From Eikenella glucosivorans (GTDB lineage: Bacteria; Pseudomonadota; Gammaproteobacteria; Burkholderiales; Neisseriaceae), in contig NZ_JACSGR010000007.1 of the NCBI RefSeq assembly GCF_016025525.2, positions 176,679-240,678 on the forward strand: 64,000 nucleotides of DNA, written 5' to 3'. Each line of letters begins with the position of its first letter. The first letter of the stretch is position 1. Below, in pieces: positions 17,074 through 25,985 of the stretch. The translations under genes and the position numbers were made by a program. Below the pieces are notes generated by a model that saw nothing but the letters and a program-made list of their open reading frames with translations, was not told the origin of the DNA and did not search any database.

Positions 17074-18051
17074 TTATGGCTTATCCAAACCAACCGGCGG
17101 CCATACATCCAATTTCGAACCCAAAGTCAACCCTTTAGAAGCCAGGACTTCTTTGATTTCATTCAAAGACTTCCTTCCTAAATTCGGGGTTTTTAACAGC
17201 TCGGTCTCTGTTCGCTGAATCAAATCACCAATATAGTAAATATCTTCAGCCTTCAAACAATTTGCTGAACGAACCGTTAACTCCAAATCATCAACTGGCC
17301 GCAACAAAATAGGATCGATTGGCGGAGTTTCTTCTTTCGATTCCTCGACCGGTGTGCCTTGAAGATCAGCAAATACCGACATTTGGTCAATCAAAATCCG
17401 CGCTGCTCGACGAACAGCCTCTTCCGGTTCGATCGCACCATTGGTTTCGATATCTAAAATCAAGCAATCCAAATCAGTACGTTGTTCTACACGAGCAGGC
17501 TGCACTTCAAAACTCACTCGCCGCACAGGAGAGAAATTAGCATCCAAATGGATAGCTCCAATTTGCTTGTGTTCATCGTGCCGACTACCAACTGTCTGAT
17601 AACCGCGACCTTTTTCAACTGTAATAGTTAATTCAATTTTGCCATTATCTGATAAGCGGCAAATCACATGTTCTGGATTAATTATTTCTACATCATGCGG
17701 TAATTCTAAGTCTGCAGCAGTAACCTCTCCACTACCAGACTTATTTAAGCTCACTTGAACTGAATCACGCCCTTCTAGCTTAAAAACTATCCCTTTGATA
17801 TTCAATAAAATATCTACAACATCTTCTTGAACACCATCTAATGTAGAATATTCATGCAGTGCACCTGCAATCGTCACTTCCGTAGGAGCGAAACCATTCA
17901 TCGACGATAGCAATATACGACGCAATGCATTACCTAGTGTATAACCAAAACCCCGCTCAAATGGCTCCATAAAAACTTTTGCACGCGTTGCAGATAAAGC
18001 ATCTACATCAATTTGTCGCGGCTTCAGGAATTCATAGGTGCTGTTTTGCAT
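17074..18051 (-). CDS. rpoA: RNA polymerase alpha subunit
   Basis: 325 residues, normal length. The N-terminal dimerisation domain contains EPFERGFGYTLGNALRRILLSSMNG. The acidic linker (about 235-250, ESKEETPP) leads to the C-terminal domain with LTVRSANCLKAEDIYYIGDL and TPNLGRKSLNEIKEVL, which contacts UP elements and activators. It is flanked by rpsD and rplQ, the conserved alpha-operon order. Confidence 0.98.
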   Translation of the reverse strand: MQNSTYEFLKPRQIDVDALSATRAKVFMEPFERGFGYTLGNALRRILLSSMNGFAPTEVTIAGALHEYSTLDGVQEDVVDILLNIKGIVFKLEGRDSVQVSLNKSGSGEVTAADLELPHDVEIINPEHVICRLSDNGKIELTITVEKGRGYQTVGSRHDEHKQIGAIHLDANFSPVRRVSFEVQPARVEQRTDLDCLILDIETNGAIEPEEAVRRAARILIDQMSVFADLQGTPVEESKEETPPIDPILLRPVDDLELTVRSANCLKAEDIYYIGDLIQRTETELLKTPNLGRKSLNEIKEVLASKGLTLGSKLDVWPPVGLDKP

Positions 18052-18080
18052 TTAACTGCCCCTTTTTTGAGCCAATGAAA

Positions 18081-18701
18081 TTATTTCGAATAAAACTCAA
18101 CTACCAACTGCTCATTAATATCACTATACAAGTCAGCACGATCCGGTACGTTTTTAAACACACCTTCCTGTTTATCTACATCTACAGAAACCCACGAAGG
18201 CAATCCGATTTGCGTAGCCAATTGCAAAGACTCTTGGATTCGAACTTGTTTCTTAGCTTTCTCACGAACTGAAACGATATCACCAACTTTTACCTGATAA
18301 GATGGAATATTAACTACTTGTCCGTTTACCAAAATAGATTTATGCGACACCAATTGTCTAGCTTCAGCACGGGTAGAACCCAAACCCATTCGATAAACTA
18401 CGTTATCTAAGCGTGATTCCAACAATTGTAGCAATAGTTCACCTGTTGCACCTTTGCGACGCGCGGCTTCCGCAAAATAACGTCGAAACTGTCTTTCTAA
18501 AACGCCATATAACCTACGAATTTTTTGTTTCTCTCGTAGCTGAATACCATAATCAGAAAGCCGCCCTTTTCTCGCACCATGCTGCCCAGGCGCATTTTCC
18601 AATTTACATTTGGATTCAATTGAGCGACGGGCACTCTTCAAGAAAAGATCTGTGCCTTCACGGCGTGCCAATTTACATTTAGGACCAATATAACGTGCCA
18701 T
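18081..18701 (-). CDS. rpsD: 30S ribosomal protein S4
   Basis: 206 residues. MARYIGPKCKLARREGTDLFL and the S4 RNA-binding domain (LESRLDNVVYRMGLGSTRAEARQLV) are clear. It is a primary 16S rRNA-binding protein and, in E. coli, the translational repressor of the alpha operon. The leader near rpsM, where S4 would bind, shows nothing I can assign as an S4 site. Confidence 0.97.
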   Translation of the reverse strand: MARYIGPKCKLARREGTDLFLKSARRSIESKCKLENAPGQHGARKGRLSDYGIQLREKQKIRRLYGVLERQFRRYFAEAARRKGATGELLLQLLESRLDNVVYRMGLGSTRAEARQLVSHKSILVNGQVVNIPSYQVKVGDIVSVREKAKKQVRIQESLQLATQIGLPSWVSVDVDKQEGVFKNVPDRADLYSDINEQLVVEFYSK

Positions 18702-18719
18702 AACTTCATTACTCCAAGA

Positions 18720-19115
18720 CTAAATACGACGTTTTTTGGGTGGACGGCATCCATTATGTGGCAACGGAGTGACATCAGTAATGCTTACAATCTTAAAACC
18801 CAAAGCATTTAAAGAGCGAACAGAAGATTCGCGACCAGGCCCAGGTCCTTTAATCTTAACTTCTAAATTTTTTACGCCGTACTCCTGTGCAGCTTTACCT
18901 GCTGCCTCAGCCGCAACTTGCGCTGCAAATGGAGTACTTTTTCTAGAGCCTTTAAATCCTGCACCGCCAGAAGTTGCCCAAGACAATACATTCCCCTGAC
19001 GATCAGTAATAGTGATGATAGTATTATTAAAAGAGGCGTGTATGTGAACTACGCCATCATTCACAATCTTCCGTACTTTTTTACGTACACGTGTAGATGC
19101 TGATGCTTTAGCCAT
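18720..19115 (-). CDS. rpsK: 30S ribosomal protein S11
   Basis: 131 residues. VHIHASFNNTIITITDRQGN, WATSGGAGFKGSRKSTPFAAQ and the C-terminal DVTPLPHNGCRPPKKRRI are invariant S11 sequences. S11 lines the mRNA exit platform with S7. It lies between rpsM and rpsD, with 11- and 18-base gaps. Confidence 0.98.
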   Translation of the reverse strand: MAKASASTRVRKKVRKIVNDGVVHIHASFNNTIITITDRQGNVLSWATSGGAGFKGSRKSTPFAAQVAAEAAGKAAQEYGVKNLEVKIKGPGPGRESSVRSLNALGFKIVSITDVTPLPHNGCRPPKKRRI

Positions 19116-19126
19116 TCAACTTTCTC

Positions 19127-19492
19127 CTAACCTTTTTTACCCGCAATTGCTTTTCTTGGACCCTTCCTCGTACGAGCATTCGTTCTAGTCCTTTGTCCAC
19201 GACAAGGCAACCCCCTACGGTGACGGAGTCCGCGATAACAGCCCATATCAATTAATCGTTTAATACTCATGGTAACTTCTCGACGCAAGTCACCCTCCAC
19301 TTCATACTGAGCAACTTGTTCACGCAATGCGTCCAATTGCCCCTCTGTTAGGTCTTTTACTTTTGTAGTAGGTACGACCTGTGCCTTATCACAAATCAAT
19401 TTTGCACGGCTTGCACCGATCCCATAAATTGCCTGCAAGCCAATTACGACATGGGCATTATTAGGAATATTTACTCCTGCAACACGAGCCAT
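19127..19492 (-). CDS. rpsM: 30S ribosomal protein S13
   Basis: 121 residues. MARVAGVNIPNNAHVVIGLQAIYGIG, IDMGCYRGLRHRRGLPCRGQRTRTNARTRKG (two adjoining stretches) and the basic tail define S13, which contacts the P-site tRNA and the 50S bridge B1. First gene of the classical alpha set; 63 bases separate it from rpmJ, with no strong promoter visible there. Confidence 0.97.
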   Translation of the reverse strand: MARVAGVNIPNNAHVVIGLQAIYGIGASRAKLICDKAQVVPTTKVKDLTEGQLDALREQVAQYEVEGDLRREVTMSIKRLIDMGCYRGLRHRRGLPCRGQRTRTNARTRKGPRKAIAGKKG

Positions 19493-19555
19493 TATTCGTT
19501 TCCTTATTAAGACGAAAAGCTATTCAAAATAGCACATTTTTAATTTTAAAGCAAA

Positions 19556-19669
19556 TTAACCCTGTCGTTGTTTATGGCGAGGATCAGTACAAATCACTCG
19601 CACAACCCGATTACGCCGAATAATTTTACAATTACGGCAAATTTTTTTTACTGATGGTTGAACACGCAT
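19556..19669 (-). CDS. rpmJ: 50S ribosomal protein L36, zinc-binding form
   Basis: A 37-residue protein (MRVQPSVKKICRNCKIIRRN...) with stop TAA at 19556-19558 and ATG at 19667-19669. Cys11, Cys14, Cys27 and His32 form the zinc ribbon, so this is the C+ (zinc-dependent) form; many bacteria keep a second zinc-free copy that would be elsewhere. It lies between infA and rpsM as in most proteobacteria. Confidence 0.96.
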   Translation of the reverse strand: MRVQPSVKKICRNCKIIRRNRVVRVICTDPRHKQRQG

Positions 19670-19687
19670 TTAATTTCCTTTTCCAAA

Positions 19688-19906
19688 TTAACGCGCTCGA
19701 AAAACAATACGAGCACGAGACAAATCATAAGGAGTCATCTCTACAGTGACTTTATCTCCCGGAGAAATTCGGATGTAATGCATTCTCATTTTTCCAGAAA
19801 TATGTCCAAGAACCTCATGACCATTTTCAAGCTTAACTTTAAACGTTGCATTAGGTAAAGTCTCTAACACTTCACCTTGTAACTGTATAGTATCTTCTTT
19901 AGCCAT
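19688..19906 (-). CDS. infA: translation initiation factor IF-1
   Basis: 72 residues: MAKEDTIQLQGEVLETLPNATF, GHISGKMRMHYIRISPGDKV and SRARIVFRAR define the single OB-fold IF-1, which binds the ribosomal A site during initiation. It lies between secY (5-base gap) and rpmJ, an arrangement seen in Neisseria and many other beta-proteobacteria rather than in E. coli. Confidence 0.97.
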   Translation of the reverse strand: MAKEDTIQLQGEVLETLPNATFKVKLENGHEVLGHISGKMRMHYIRISPGDKVTVEMTPYDLSRARIVFRAR

Positions 19907-19911
19907 AATAT

Positions 19912-21207
19912 TTATCGTGACAAGGATTTCTTAGGAGAATTTTTTTTCATCAACTGCTCATATTGCTGATTCATACGGTATGAGGCAATTTGCGTACCAA
20001 AGTCCATAGTCACTACAACCAAAATCAACAAAGATGTTCCGCCAAGATGAAAAGGGACTCCCAGCACTCCTGTAACAAACTCAGGAATCAAACAGATAAC
20101 TGTAATGTATAAGGCTCCAAACAACGTTAACCTCATAACAACTTTTTCTAAATAATTAGATGTTTGCTCTCCAGGACGAATCCCTGGCACAAAAGCACCA
20201 CTTTTTTTCAAATTTTCAGCCATCTCTCTAGGACTAAATACCAAAGCTGTATAAAAATAGCAAAAGAAAACTATGGCCACTGAAAATACTATTGAATATA
20301 TTGGCTTATTTGGTGATAGATTTGCTAGTATAAAATCGATTACTACATTATTTTCTGTACCTTTACCCATCCATCCAATGATTTGAGAAGGAAATAAAAT
20401 AATACTAGATGCAAAAATAGGTGGGATTACACCAGCCATATTAATCTTGAATGGCAAATGTGTTTTTTGGCCTTGTACTATTCTATTCCCTAACTGCCTT
20501 CGAGCATAATGGACTGGAATTTTCCGTTGTGCACTTTCAATATACACAACCAAATAGATTAACCCTAATCCACCCAGCATAATAAACAATACTGTAATTA
20601 TACTATTATTGCTCCTAGCCAAATTTAACAATTGATCAATAGCTCCAGGGAGTGCTGCAACAATACCCGCTGTAATCAATAATGAAATACCATTACCAAT
20701 ACCTCGCTCTGTCATCTGTTCACCCAACCACATTAAAAACATTGTACCTGTAACTAAACAAACAACCGCAGAAATAACAAACTCAACCCGACCGACTGTT
20801 ATAAAAGCAGGTTGATAGATCGCAGCGAGAAATGCCGAAGATTGAATAATTGCTAAAAAAAGAGTTGCCCATCTAGTGTATTTAGTTAATGTCCGTCTAC
20901 CTGCTTCCCCTTCTTTCTTTAGAGCTTTTAAAGAAGGTAAAACTTCAGCTGCCAATTGAATAATAATGGAAGCCGATATATAGGGCATTATACCTATAGC
21001 AAAAATGCTGAACCGTTGTAGAGAGCCTCCAGAAAATAAATTAAACATTCCTAGAATACCTGCTCCACCCCCTTGTTGGCCAAAAAGATAGCTAGCGAGC
21101 TCAGCTGTATTAACACCTGGAACTGGAACATGAGCACCTATCCGAAAAACAATAAGAGCGCCAAGCAAAAATAATAATCTCTTCTTCAAATCCTTCATTT
21201 CTGCCAA
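19912..21207 (-). CDS. secY: preprotein translocase subunit SecY
   Basis: 431 residues with ten expected membrane segments. LKKRLLFLLGALIVFRIGAHVPVPG starts the protein; GIMPYISASIIIQL, TERGIGNGISLLI, PVHYARRQ and FAFMPGxRPG-type FVPGIRPGEQT are the standard SecY landmarks. It forms the protein-conducting channel with SecE and SecG. Third-codon A+T is high compared with genes outside this block. It lies between rplO and infA. Confidence 0.97.
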   Translation of the reverse strand: MAEMKDLKKRLLFLLGALIVFRIGAHVPVPGVNTAELASYLFGQQGGGAGILGMFNLFSGGSLQRFSIFAIGIMPYISASIIIQLAAEVLPSLKALKKEGEAGRRTLTKYTRWATLFLAIIQSSAFLAAIYQPAFITVGRVEFVISAVVCLVTGTMFLMWLGEQMTERGIGNGISLLITAGIVAALPGAIDQLLNLARSNNSIITVLFIMLGGLGLIYLVVYIESAQRKIPVHYARRQLGNRIVQGQKTHLPFKINMAGVIPPIFASSIILFPSQIIGWMGKGTENNVVIDFILANLSPNKPIYSIVFSVAIVFFCYFYTALVFSPREMAENLKKSGAFVPGIRPGEQTSNYLEKVVMRLTLFGALYITVICLIPEFVTGVLGVPFHLGGTSLLILVVVTMDFGTQIASYRMNQQYEQLMKKNSPKKSLSR

Positions 21208-21256
21208 CCTTATTGTTGATGCGCCATCTGATCACTTAGCATAACCGACAATAACA

Positions 21257-21691
21257 TTACTTGATCGATCCACCAGCAGTCTCAATTGCCTGCTTTGCCC
21301 CTGAACTAACAATGATATCAGTGCCAACCACTACCGATTTTAAAATCGAACCTGTAGCAATTACTTTGACTGTATCAGCACTAGAGCTGACCAAACCCAT
21401 TTGTTTCAAAATCAATAAATCAACTTCGGGGGTAATCACTTTATTCAAATCGGACAAAGTGATTGTCTCTGTTCTGCTCCTATAGAGAGGCTTAAACCCA
21501 CGCTTCGGTAAGCGACGCTGTAATGGCATTTGACCACCTTCAAAGCCAATCTTATGAAAACCACCTGCTCGGCTTTTTTGCCCTTTATGACCGCGACCAC
21601 AAGTCTTACCCAGTCCACTACCAATACCACGACCAACTCGTTGTTTTTTCTTAACTGCACCGATAGCTGGCTGAATATTATTCAATAACAT
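21257..21691 (-). CDS. rplO: 50S ribosomal protein L15
   Basis: 144 residues from the ATG at 21689-21691, which is one base past the rpmD stop (TGAGATG) and follows GGAGAC; a frame extension to 21703 would overlap rpmD and does not match the family. MLLNNIQPAIGAVKKKQRVGRG, GRGHKGQKSRAGG and FEGGQMPLQRRLPKRGF are diagnostic. It is a late assembly protein of the 50S subunit. Confidence 0.96.
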   Translation of the reverse strand: MLLNNIQPAIGAVKKKQRVGRGIGSGLGKTCGRGHKGQKSRAGGFHKIGFEGGQMPLQRRLPKRGFKPLYRSRTETITLSDLNKVITPEVDLLILKQMGLVSSSADTVKVIATGSILKSVVVGTDIIVSSGAKQAIETAGGSIK

Positions 21692-21692
21692 C

Positions 21693-21878
21693 TCAGTCTC
21701 CAATTTCCAAAAGATAACTTATTTTGTTGATCATACCGCGATTCTCTGGAGTATCAAGAACCTCCACCGAGTGATGTCTATGTCGCAAACCTAGACCTCG
21801 TGCGCATTTTCGATGCACTTCTATGGTACCAATCAAACTTTTCACTAGAGTCACAGTAATTTTTTTCTGTTCAGCCAT
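21693..21878 (-). CDS. rpmD: 50S ribosomal protein L30
   Basis: 61 residues: ITVTLVKSLIGTIEVHRKCARGLGLRHRHHSVEVLDTPENRGMI is the single-domain L30 pattern. It is coupled to rpsE (one-base gap) and rplO (one-base gap). Confidence 0.95.
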   Translation of the reverse strand: MAEQKKITVTLVKSLIGTIEVHRKCARGLGLRHRHHSVEVLDTPENRGMINKISYLLEIGD

Positions 21879-21879
21879 A

Positions 21880-22386
21880 CTAAACTCCTAATTCCTCTAC
21901 AGCTAAGCCTCTTTTTGCTGCAATTTCTGCAGGAGTATATAGCTTAGCTAATCCATCCAGTGTCGCACGTACAATATTATAAGGATTAGTAGATCCATGA
22001 ACTTTAGCAGAAATATTATGGATCCCCATAGCCTCAAAAATTAAACGCATAGGACCACCAGCTTTTACCCCGCTACCTTCCTTTGCTGGCTGCATAAAAA
22101 CTTTTGTTGCTCCATGTCGGCCAACGACTTCATGGTGGATCGTACCATTATTCAAAGAAACTTTAATCATAGCTCGACGAGCTTGATCCATAGCCTTTTG
22201 CACAGCAACAGGAACCTCTTTAGACTTGCCTTTACCGATACCAATACGACCATTCCCATCGCCAACAACAGTCAAGGCGGAAAAGGCCATGATTCGACCA
22301 CCCTTGACCACCTTAGTTACACGATTAACTGCGACCATCTTTTCAATTAGGCCATCCCCGCGTTCTTCAATATCATGCTTTGCCAT
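21880..22386 (-). CDS. rpsE: 30S ribosomal protein S5
   Basis: 168 residues. The N-terminal double-stranded RNA-binding domain (LIEKMVAVNRVTKVVKGGRIM) and VGDGNGRIGIGKGKSKEVPVAVQKA are diagnostic. S5 sits at the mRNA entry tunnel and affects decoding fidelity. Forty-three bases separate it from rplR, with no promoter seen. Confidence 0.97.
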   Translation of the reverse strand: MAKHDIEERGDGLIEKMVAVNRVTKVVKGGRIMAFSALTVVGDGNGRIGIGKGKSKEVPVAVQKAMDQARRAMIKVSLNNGTIHHEVVGRHGATKVFMQPAKEGSGVKAGGPMRLIFEAMGIHNISAKVHGSTNPYNIVRATLDGLAKLYTPAEIAAKRGLAVEELGV

Positions 22387-22429
22387 TACTTAAACCCTTA
22401 AAATTAAGTTATCTAATTTATACTCTACT

Positions 22430-22783
22430 TTAGAAATCCAAGCCGTGCGCACGTGCAGCATCAGCTAACGCTTTCACACGTCCATGATATTGAAAACCAG
22501 ATCTATCAAAAGCTACTCTTTCTATTCCAAGCAGCTTCGCCTTCTCAGCAATCATTTTACCAACCTCGGATGCTGCTTGAATATTGCTACCAACTTGAAA
22601 TTTTTGTCGGATCTCCGCATCCAATGTCGAAGCGTGCGACAATACTTCTGAACCATCCGCATTAATTATTTGCGCATAGATATGATTATTACTGCGGAAT
22701 ACACACAATCTAGTCATTTCTAGCTGTTTAATTCTAGCTCGTGTTTTATATGCACGACGAATTCTTCTAGTATATTTATCCAT
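22430..22783 (-). CDS. rplR: 50S ribosomal protein L18
   Basis: 117 residues with the basic N-terminus (MDKYTRRIRRAYKTRARIKQ), LCVFRSNNHIYAQIINADG, and the C-terminal AFDRSGFQYHGRVKALADAAR. It binds 5S rRNA together with L5 and L25. Position between rplF and rpsE is canonical. Confidence 0.96.
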   Translation of the reverse strand: MDKYTRRIRRAYKTRARIKQLEMTRLCVFRSNNHIYAQIINADGSEVLSHASTLDAEIRQKFQVGSNIQAASEVGKMIAEKAKLLGIERVAFDRSGFQYHGRVKALADAARAHGLDF

Positions 22784-22799
22784 TGCTTATATTCCTTAG

Positions 22800-23333
22800 T
22801 TATTTCTTTTTAGCTTCTTTCAACATAACCACCTCGTCTACATAACGAACCCCCTTACCTTTGTAAGGTTCAGGTGGTCTAAAAGCACGAATTTCTGCAG
22901 CAACCTGTCCAATCACTTGCTTATTGGAACCTTTTAGAACAATCTCCGTTGGAGAAGGCGTTTGCACCACCACACCCTTTGGCATCTCATATGCAATAGG
23001 GTGAGAAAAACCAAGCGATAAATTCAAAATATTCCCTTGAGCTTGGGCACGATAACCCACCCCTACCAACTGTAATTTTTTCTCAAACCCTTCCAACACT
23101 CCCTGCACCATATTCGCAGCGATCGCTCTAATAGTACCAGATAATGCATTAGATTCTTTTTTGTCATCCATCACAGAAAATTCAAGATGTCCATCAACGA
23201 CTTGGACAGAAACACCATACGGTACATTCAAAACTAATTCATTATCTTTGTTCTTAATAACAATCTTATTTGCATTAACTTTTACATCAACACCAGCAGG
23301 AATTGCTACTGGGCTTTTTGCTATTCTAGACAT
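22800..23333 (-). CDS. rplF: 50S ribosomal protein L6
   Basis: 177 residues from MSRIAKSPVAIPAGVDV; the frame continues 14 codons upstream across the rpsH stop, but the family N-terminus and spacing favour 23333. LVGVGYRAQAQGNILNLSLGFSHP and the C-terminal AAEIRAFRPPEPYKGKGVRY are invariant landmarks. Near the GTPase-associated centre of the 50S subunit. Confidence 0.97.
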   Translation of the reverse strand: MSRIAKSPVAIPAGVDVKVNANKIVIKNKDNELVLNVPYGVSVQVVDGHLEFSVMDDKKESNALSGTIRAIAANMVQGVLEGFEKKLQLVGVGYRAQAQGNILNLSLGFSHPIAYEMPKGVVVQTPSPTEIVLKGSNKQVIGQVAAEIRAFRPPEPYKGKGVRYVDEVVMLKEAKKK

Positions 23334-23359
23334 TTCAAAATACTCCTTATTAAGTACTT

Positions 23360-23752
23360 TTACGCCACAATACACAACAACTCACCGCCCACACCGGAAG
23401 CACGAGCTTTATGGCCAGTCATCACACCTTTTGAGGTACTAACAATAGCAATACCCAAACCATTCATAACATTAGGAATAGCATCTGCCGCCTTATACAC
23501 CCTTAAACCAGGCTTAGAAATTCGCTGAATTTTCTCAATAACTGGCTTATCCAAATAATATTTCAGGTGAATTTCTAATGTAGGCTTTTCTTCTGTAGAA
23601 ACTAGAAAATCCTCTATGTACCCCTCTTCTTTTAAAACATTAGCAAGTGCTTTTTTCAATTTAGAAGAAGGCATAGCAACGAAAGCCTTTCTTGCTTGCT
23701 GCGCATTACGGATGCGAGTCAGCATATCAGAAATAGGATCATGCATACTCAT
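23360..23752 (-). CDS. rpsH: 30S ribosomal protein S8
   Basis: 130 residues: MHDPISDMLTRIRNAQQARK and SRKPGLRVYK-type SKPGLRVYKAADAIP, ending GVGGELLCIVA. S8 binds central-domain 16S rRNA and in E. coli represses the spc operon by binding near the rplE start; no such site was identified here by eye. Confidence 0.97.
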   Translation of the reverse strand: MSMHDPISDMLTRIRNAQQARKAFVAMPSSKLKKALANVLKEEGYIEDFLVSTEEKPTLEIHLKYYLDKPVIEKIQRISKPGLRVYKAADAIPNVMNGLGIAIVSTSKGVMTGHKARASGVGGELLCIVA

Positions 23753-23769
23753 TATTATCTACTCCTTAC

Positions 23770-24075
23770 TTACCAACTAGCCTTAATAACACCAGGAATT
23801 TCACCACGCATAGCAATTTCACGAATTTTTGTACGACCTAGACCAAACTTACGAAAAGTTCCACGCGGTCTTCCCGTTAAGGCACAACGCCGTCTTTGTC
23901 TAACAGGAGCCGCATTACGCGGGATAGACTGCAGCTTCAATCTAGCCTCAAATTTTTCTTGATCCGTAGCAGCAGAGTCATTAATCACAGAAAAAATTTT
24001 CTCCCTCTTGGCTGCATACTTATGCGCAAGAGCAACTCTTTTAGCTTCTCGATTAATAAGTGCTTTTTTAGCCAT
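23770..24075 (-). CDS. rpsN: 30S ribosomal protein S14, zinc-free form
   Basis: 101 residues: AKKALINREAKRVALAHKYAAKR at the start and RQRRRCALTGRPRGTFRKFGLGR near the C-terminus. It lacks the CxxC pairs of the short zinc form, so it is the C- type. It lies two bases from the rplE stop, indicating coupling. Confidence 0.96.
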   Translation of the reverse strand: MAKKALINREAKRVALAHKYAAKREKIFSVINDSAATDQEKFEARLKLQSIPRNAAPVRQRRRCALTGRPRGTFRKFGLGRTKIREIAMRGEIPGVIKASW

Positions 24076-24077
24076 GA

Positions 24078-24617
24078 TTATCCTTTAAATGGGAACTTAA
24101 ATAGGGAAAGCAAAGCCTTTGCTTCCTCATCCGTTTTAGCAGTCGTAGTAATTGTAATGTTCAACCCTCTTAGAGCATCAATCTTATCATACTCTATTTC
24201 AGGAAATATAATCTGCTCTCGAACACCCATATTATAATTACCACGCCCATCAAAGGATTTTCCATTTACCCCACGAAAATCCCTTACTCGAGGCAGCGCA
24301 ATAGTAACCAGCCTGTCCAAGAATTCAAACATTTTCTCTTTCCGCAAAGTAACTTTGCAACCAACTGGATAATTATCACGTATTTTAAAACCAGCAATAG
24401 ACTTTCTTGCAAGGGTTACAATAGGTTTCTGCCCAGAAATCTTCTCCAAGTCGGTAATTGCATGTTCCATAACCTTCTTATCTGCAACAGCCTCACCAAC
24501 ACCCATATTAAGGGTTATTTTCTCAATCCGAGGCACTTCCATAACCGACTTATATCCAAATTGCTCAATCAAAGCAGGAACAACTGTGCTGCTGTAATAT
24601 TCTTTCAACCGTGCCAT
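24078..24617 (-). CDS. rplE: 50S ribosomal protein L5
   Basis: 179 residues: MARLKEYYSSTVVPALIEQFGYKSVMEVPRIEKI split over two parts, and the C-terminal MGVREQIIFPEIEYDKIDALRGLNI. It binds 5S rRNA and contacts P-site tRNA. Between rplX and rpsN as in all spc operons. Confidence 0.97.
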   Translation of the reverse strand: MARLKEYYSSTVVPALIEQFGYKSVMEVPRIEKITLNMGVGEAVADKKVMEHAITDLEKISGQKPIVTLARKSIAGFKIRDNYPVGCKVTLRKEKMFEFLDRLVTIALPRVRDFRGVNGKSFDGRGNYNMGVREQIIFPEIEYDKIDALRGLNITITTTAKTDEEAKALLSLFKFPFKG

Positions 24618-24636
24618 ATCTAATCACCCTTTCCAC

Positions 24637-24957
24637 TTACACAACATCTAAGCCAGTGGATTTAAACACTCGAACTCTCTTGATCTTACCATTACTTTCA
24701 ATCAATTTAATACCTACACGATCCGCCTTCTGCGTATCCTTATTTAAGAGAGCAATCTTAGCAATGTGGATTGGCATGTTTTTAACAACCACACCACCAT
24801 CAACACCGCGCATAGGATTAGGTTTTTGATGCCGCTTAACCAGGCTCACCCCATCAACAACCACCCTATCACCAAGAACTTGAAGAACCTGACCAACCTT
24901 ACCTTTATCTTTACCAGCAATAACAACGACCTGGTCACCTTTTATAATCTTATTCAT
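24637..24957 (-). CDS. rplX: 50S ribosomal protein L24
   Basis: 106 residues from ATG at 24955-24957 (MNKIIKGDQVVVIAGKDKGK, the KOW motif); the frame could begin at a GTG two codons earlier, but AGAGGTG is best spaced for the ATG. KRHQKPNPMRGVDGG is typical. It is an assembly initiator at the tunnel exit. Confidence 0.95.
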   Translation of the reverse strand: MNKIIKGDQVVVIAGKDKGKVGQVLQVLGDRVVVDGVSLVKRHQKPNPMRGVDGGVVVKNMPIHIAKIALLNKDTQKADRVGIKLIESNGKIKRVRVFKSTGLDVV

Positions 24958-24977
24958 TACCACACCTCTTGGATCGT

Positions 24978-25346
24978 CTAAATTACCTCAGGAGCCAAAG
25001 ACACAATCTTCATAAATCTCTCTGTACGCAACTCACGCGTAACAGGACCGAAAATGCGCGTACCCATAGGCTCTAGTTTAGCATTTAACAAAACTGCTGC
25101 ATTATTATCAAATTTAATCAATGCGCCATCAGGGCGACGAATGCCCTTTGCTGTGCGCACAACAACAGCATTATATACATCACCTTTTTTAACTCTTCCA
25201 CGAGGCGCAGCATCTTTTACAGATACCTTAATAACATCCCCAACATTAGCATATCGCCGCTTAGATCCGCCTAGCACTTTAATGCACATCACTTGACGAG
25301 CACCAGAGTTATCAGCAACATCCAAAATCGTCTGCATCTGAATCAT
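24978..25346 (-). CDS. rplN: 50S ribosomal protein L14
   Basis: 122 residues: MIQMQTILDVADNSGARQVMCIKVLGGSKRRYA (start) and GTRIFGPVTRELR. First gene of the spc operon: a 182-base gap upstream holds a near-ideal promoter (25468-25496), leaving a leader of about 115 bases. Confidence 0.97.
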   Translation of the reverse strand: MIQMQTILDVADNSGARQVMCIKVLGGSKRRYANVGDVIKVSVKDAAPRGRVKKGDVYNAVVVRTAKGIRRPDGALIKFDNNAAVLLNAKLEPMGTRIFGPVTRELRTERFMKIVSLAPEVI

Positions 25347-25467
25347 TTTTCAACTTACCTTTTATCTAACCAACTTAGCTATTTGCAATCATAACCACCG
25401 GCAAATAACCAGTTTTGGCCCCGTTCAGGGAGAAGCCTCTAAAGAAGATAGAAGCAAAGAGAGCGGA

Positions 25468-25496
25468 ATTATACAGCCTCTCGAAGAATACTGCAA
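25468..25496 (-). promoter_or_regulatory. sigma-70 promoter of the spc operon
   Basis: Leftward: -35 TTGCAG (25491-25496), a 17-base spacer, and a perfect -10 TATAAT (25468-25473). Predicted start near 25461. The -10 and the first transcribed bases (TATAATTCCGCTCT) are identical to those of the str promoter at 35250. Confidence 0.8.
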
Positions 25497-25528
25497 GCCC
25501 CGCTCACTAAAAAACACATTATGTATGG

Positions 25529-25792
25529 TTAAATCACTTGAGATTTTTCAACCACACGCTCAACAACCCAAGCCTTCGTTTTCGAAAATGGGCGACTCTC
25601 CGCAATCACAACTATGTCATCTACTTTACATTCATTACGCTCATCATGAGCATGAATCTTTGTTGATCGCTGAATAATTTTACCGTAAAGAGGGTGCTTC
25701 ACGCGACGCTCAATCAAAACAGTTACAGTTTTGTCCATTTTATCACTGACAACTTTTCCCTGTAACGTCCGAACGATTTTGGTATCACTCAT
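25529..25792 (-). CDS. rpsQ: 30S ribosomal protein S17
   Basis: 87 residues from ATG at 25790-25792 (MSDTKIVRTLQGKVVSDKMDKTVTVLIERR). The OB-fold protein binds the 5' domain of 16S rRNA. Its start overlaps the rpmC end by eight bases. Last gene of the S10 operon; the gap downstream carries the spc promoter. Confidence 0.96.
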   Translation of the reverse strand: MSDTKIVRTLQGKVVSDKMDKTVTVLIERRVKHPLYGKIIQRSTKIHAHDERNECKVDDIVVIAESRPFSKTKAWVVERVVEKSQVI

Positions 25793-25985
25793 TATTACCA
25801 CCCCCTATTTCAGCCAATTTAGTTTTAATCCTTGCAACATCCCGACGGACTCTTTTGAGTTCACTATTCTTACTCAACTGCCCTGTAGCATGTTGCATAC
25901 GCAAACCAAACTGCATTTTCAACAAATCAACCAAATCAGCTTCTAGTTGGCTTCGTGATTTATCTTTTAGCTCAAGCATCTTCAT
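25785..25985 (-). CDS. rpmC: 50S ribosomal protein L29
   Basis: 66 residues, two-helix protein at the tunnel exit: MKMLELKDKSRSQLEADLVDLLKMQFGLRMQHATGQL (over two parts) and RVRRDVARIKTKL. The start ATG shares its first base with the rplP stop (TAATG). It also overlaps rpsQ. Confidence 0.95.
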   Translation of the reverse strand: MKMLELKDKSRSQLEADLVDLLKMQFGLRMQHATGQLSKNSELKRVRRDVARIKTKLAEIGGGNNE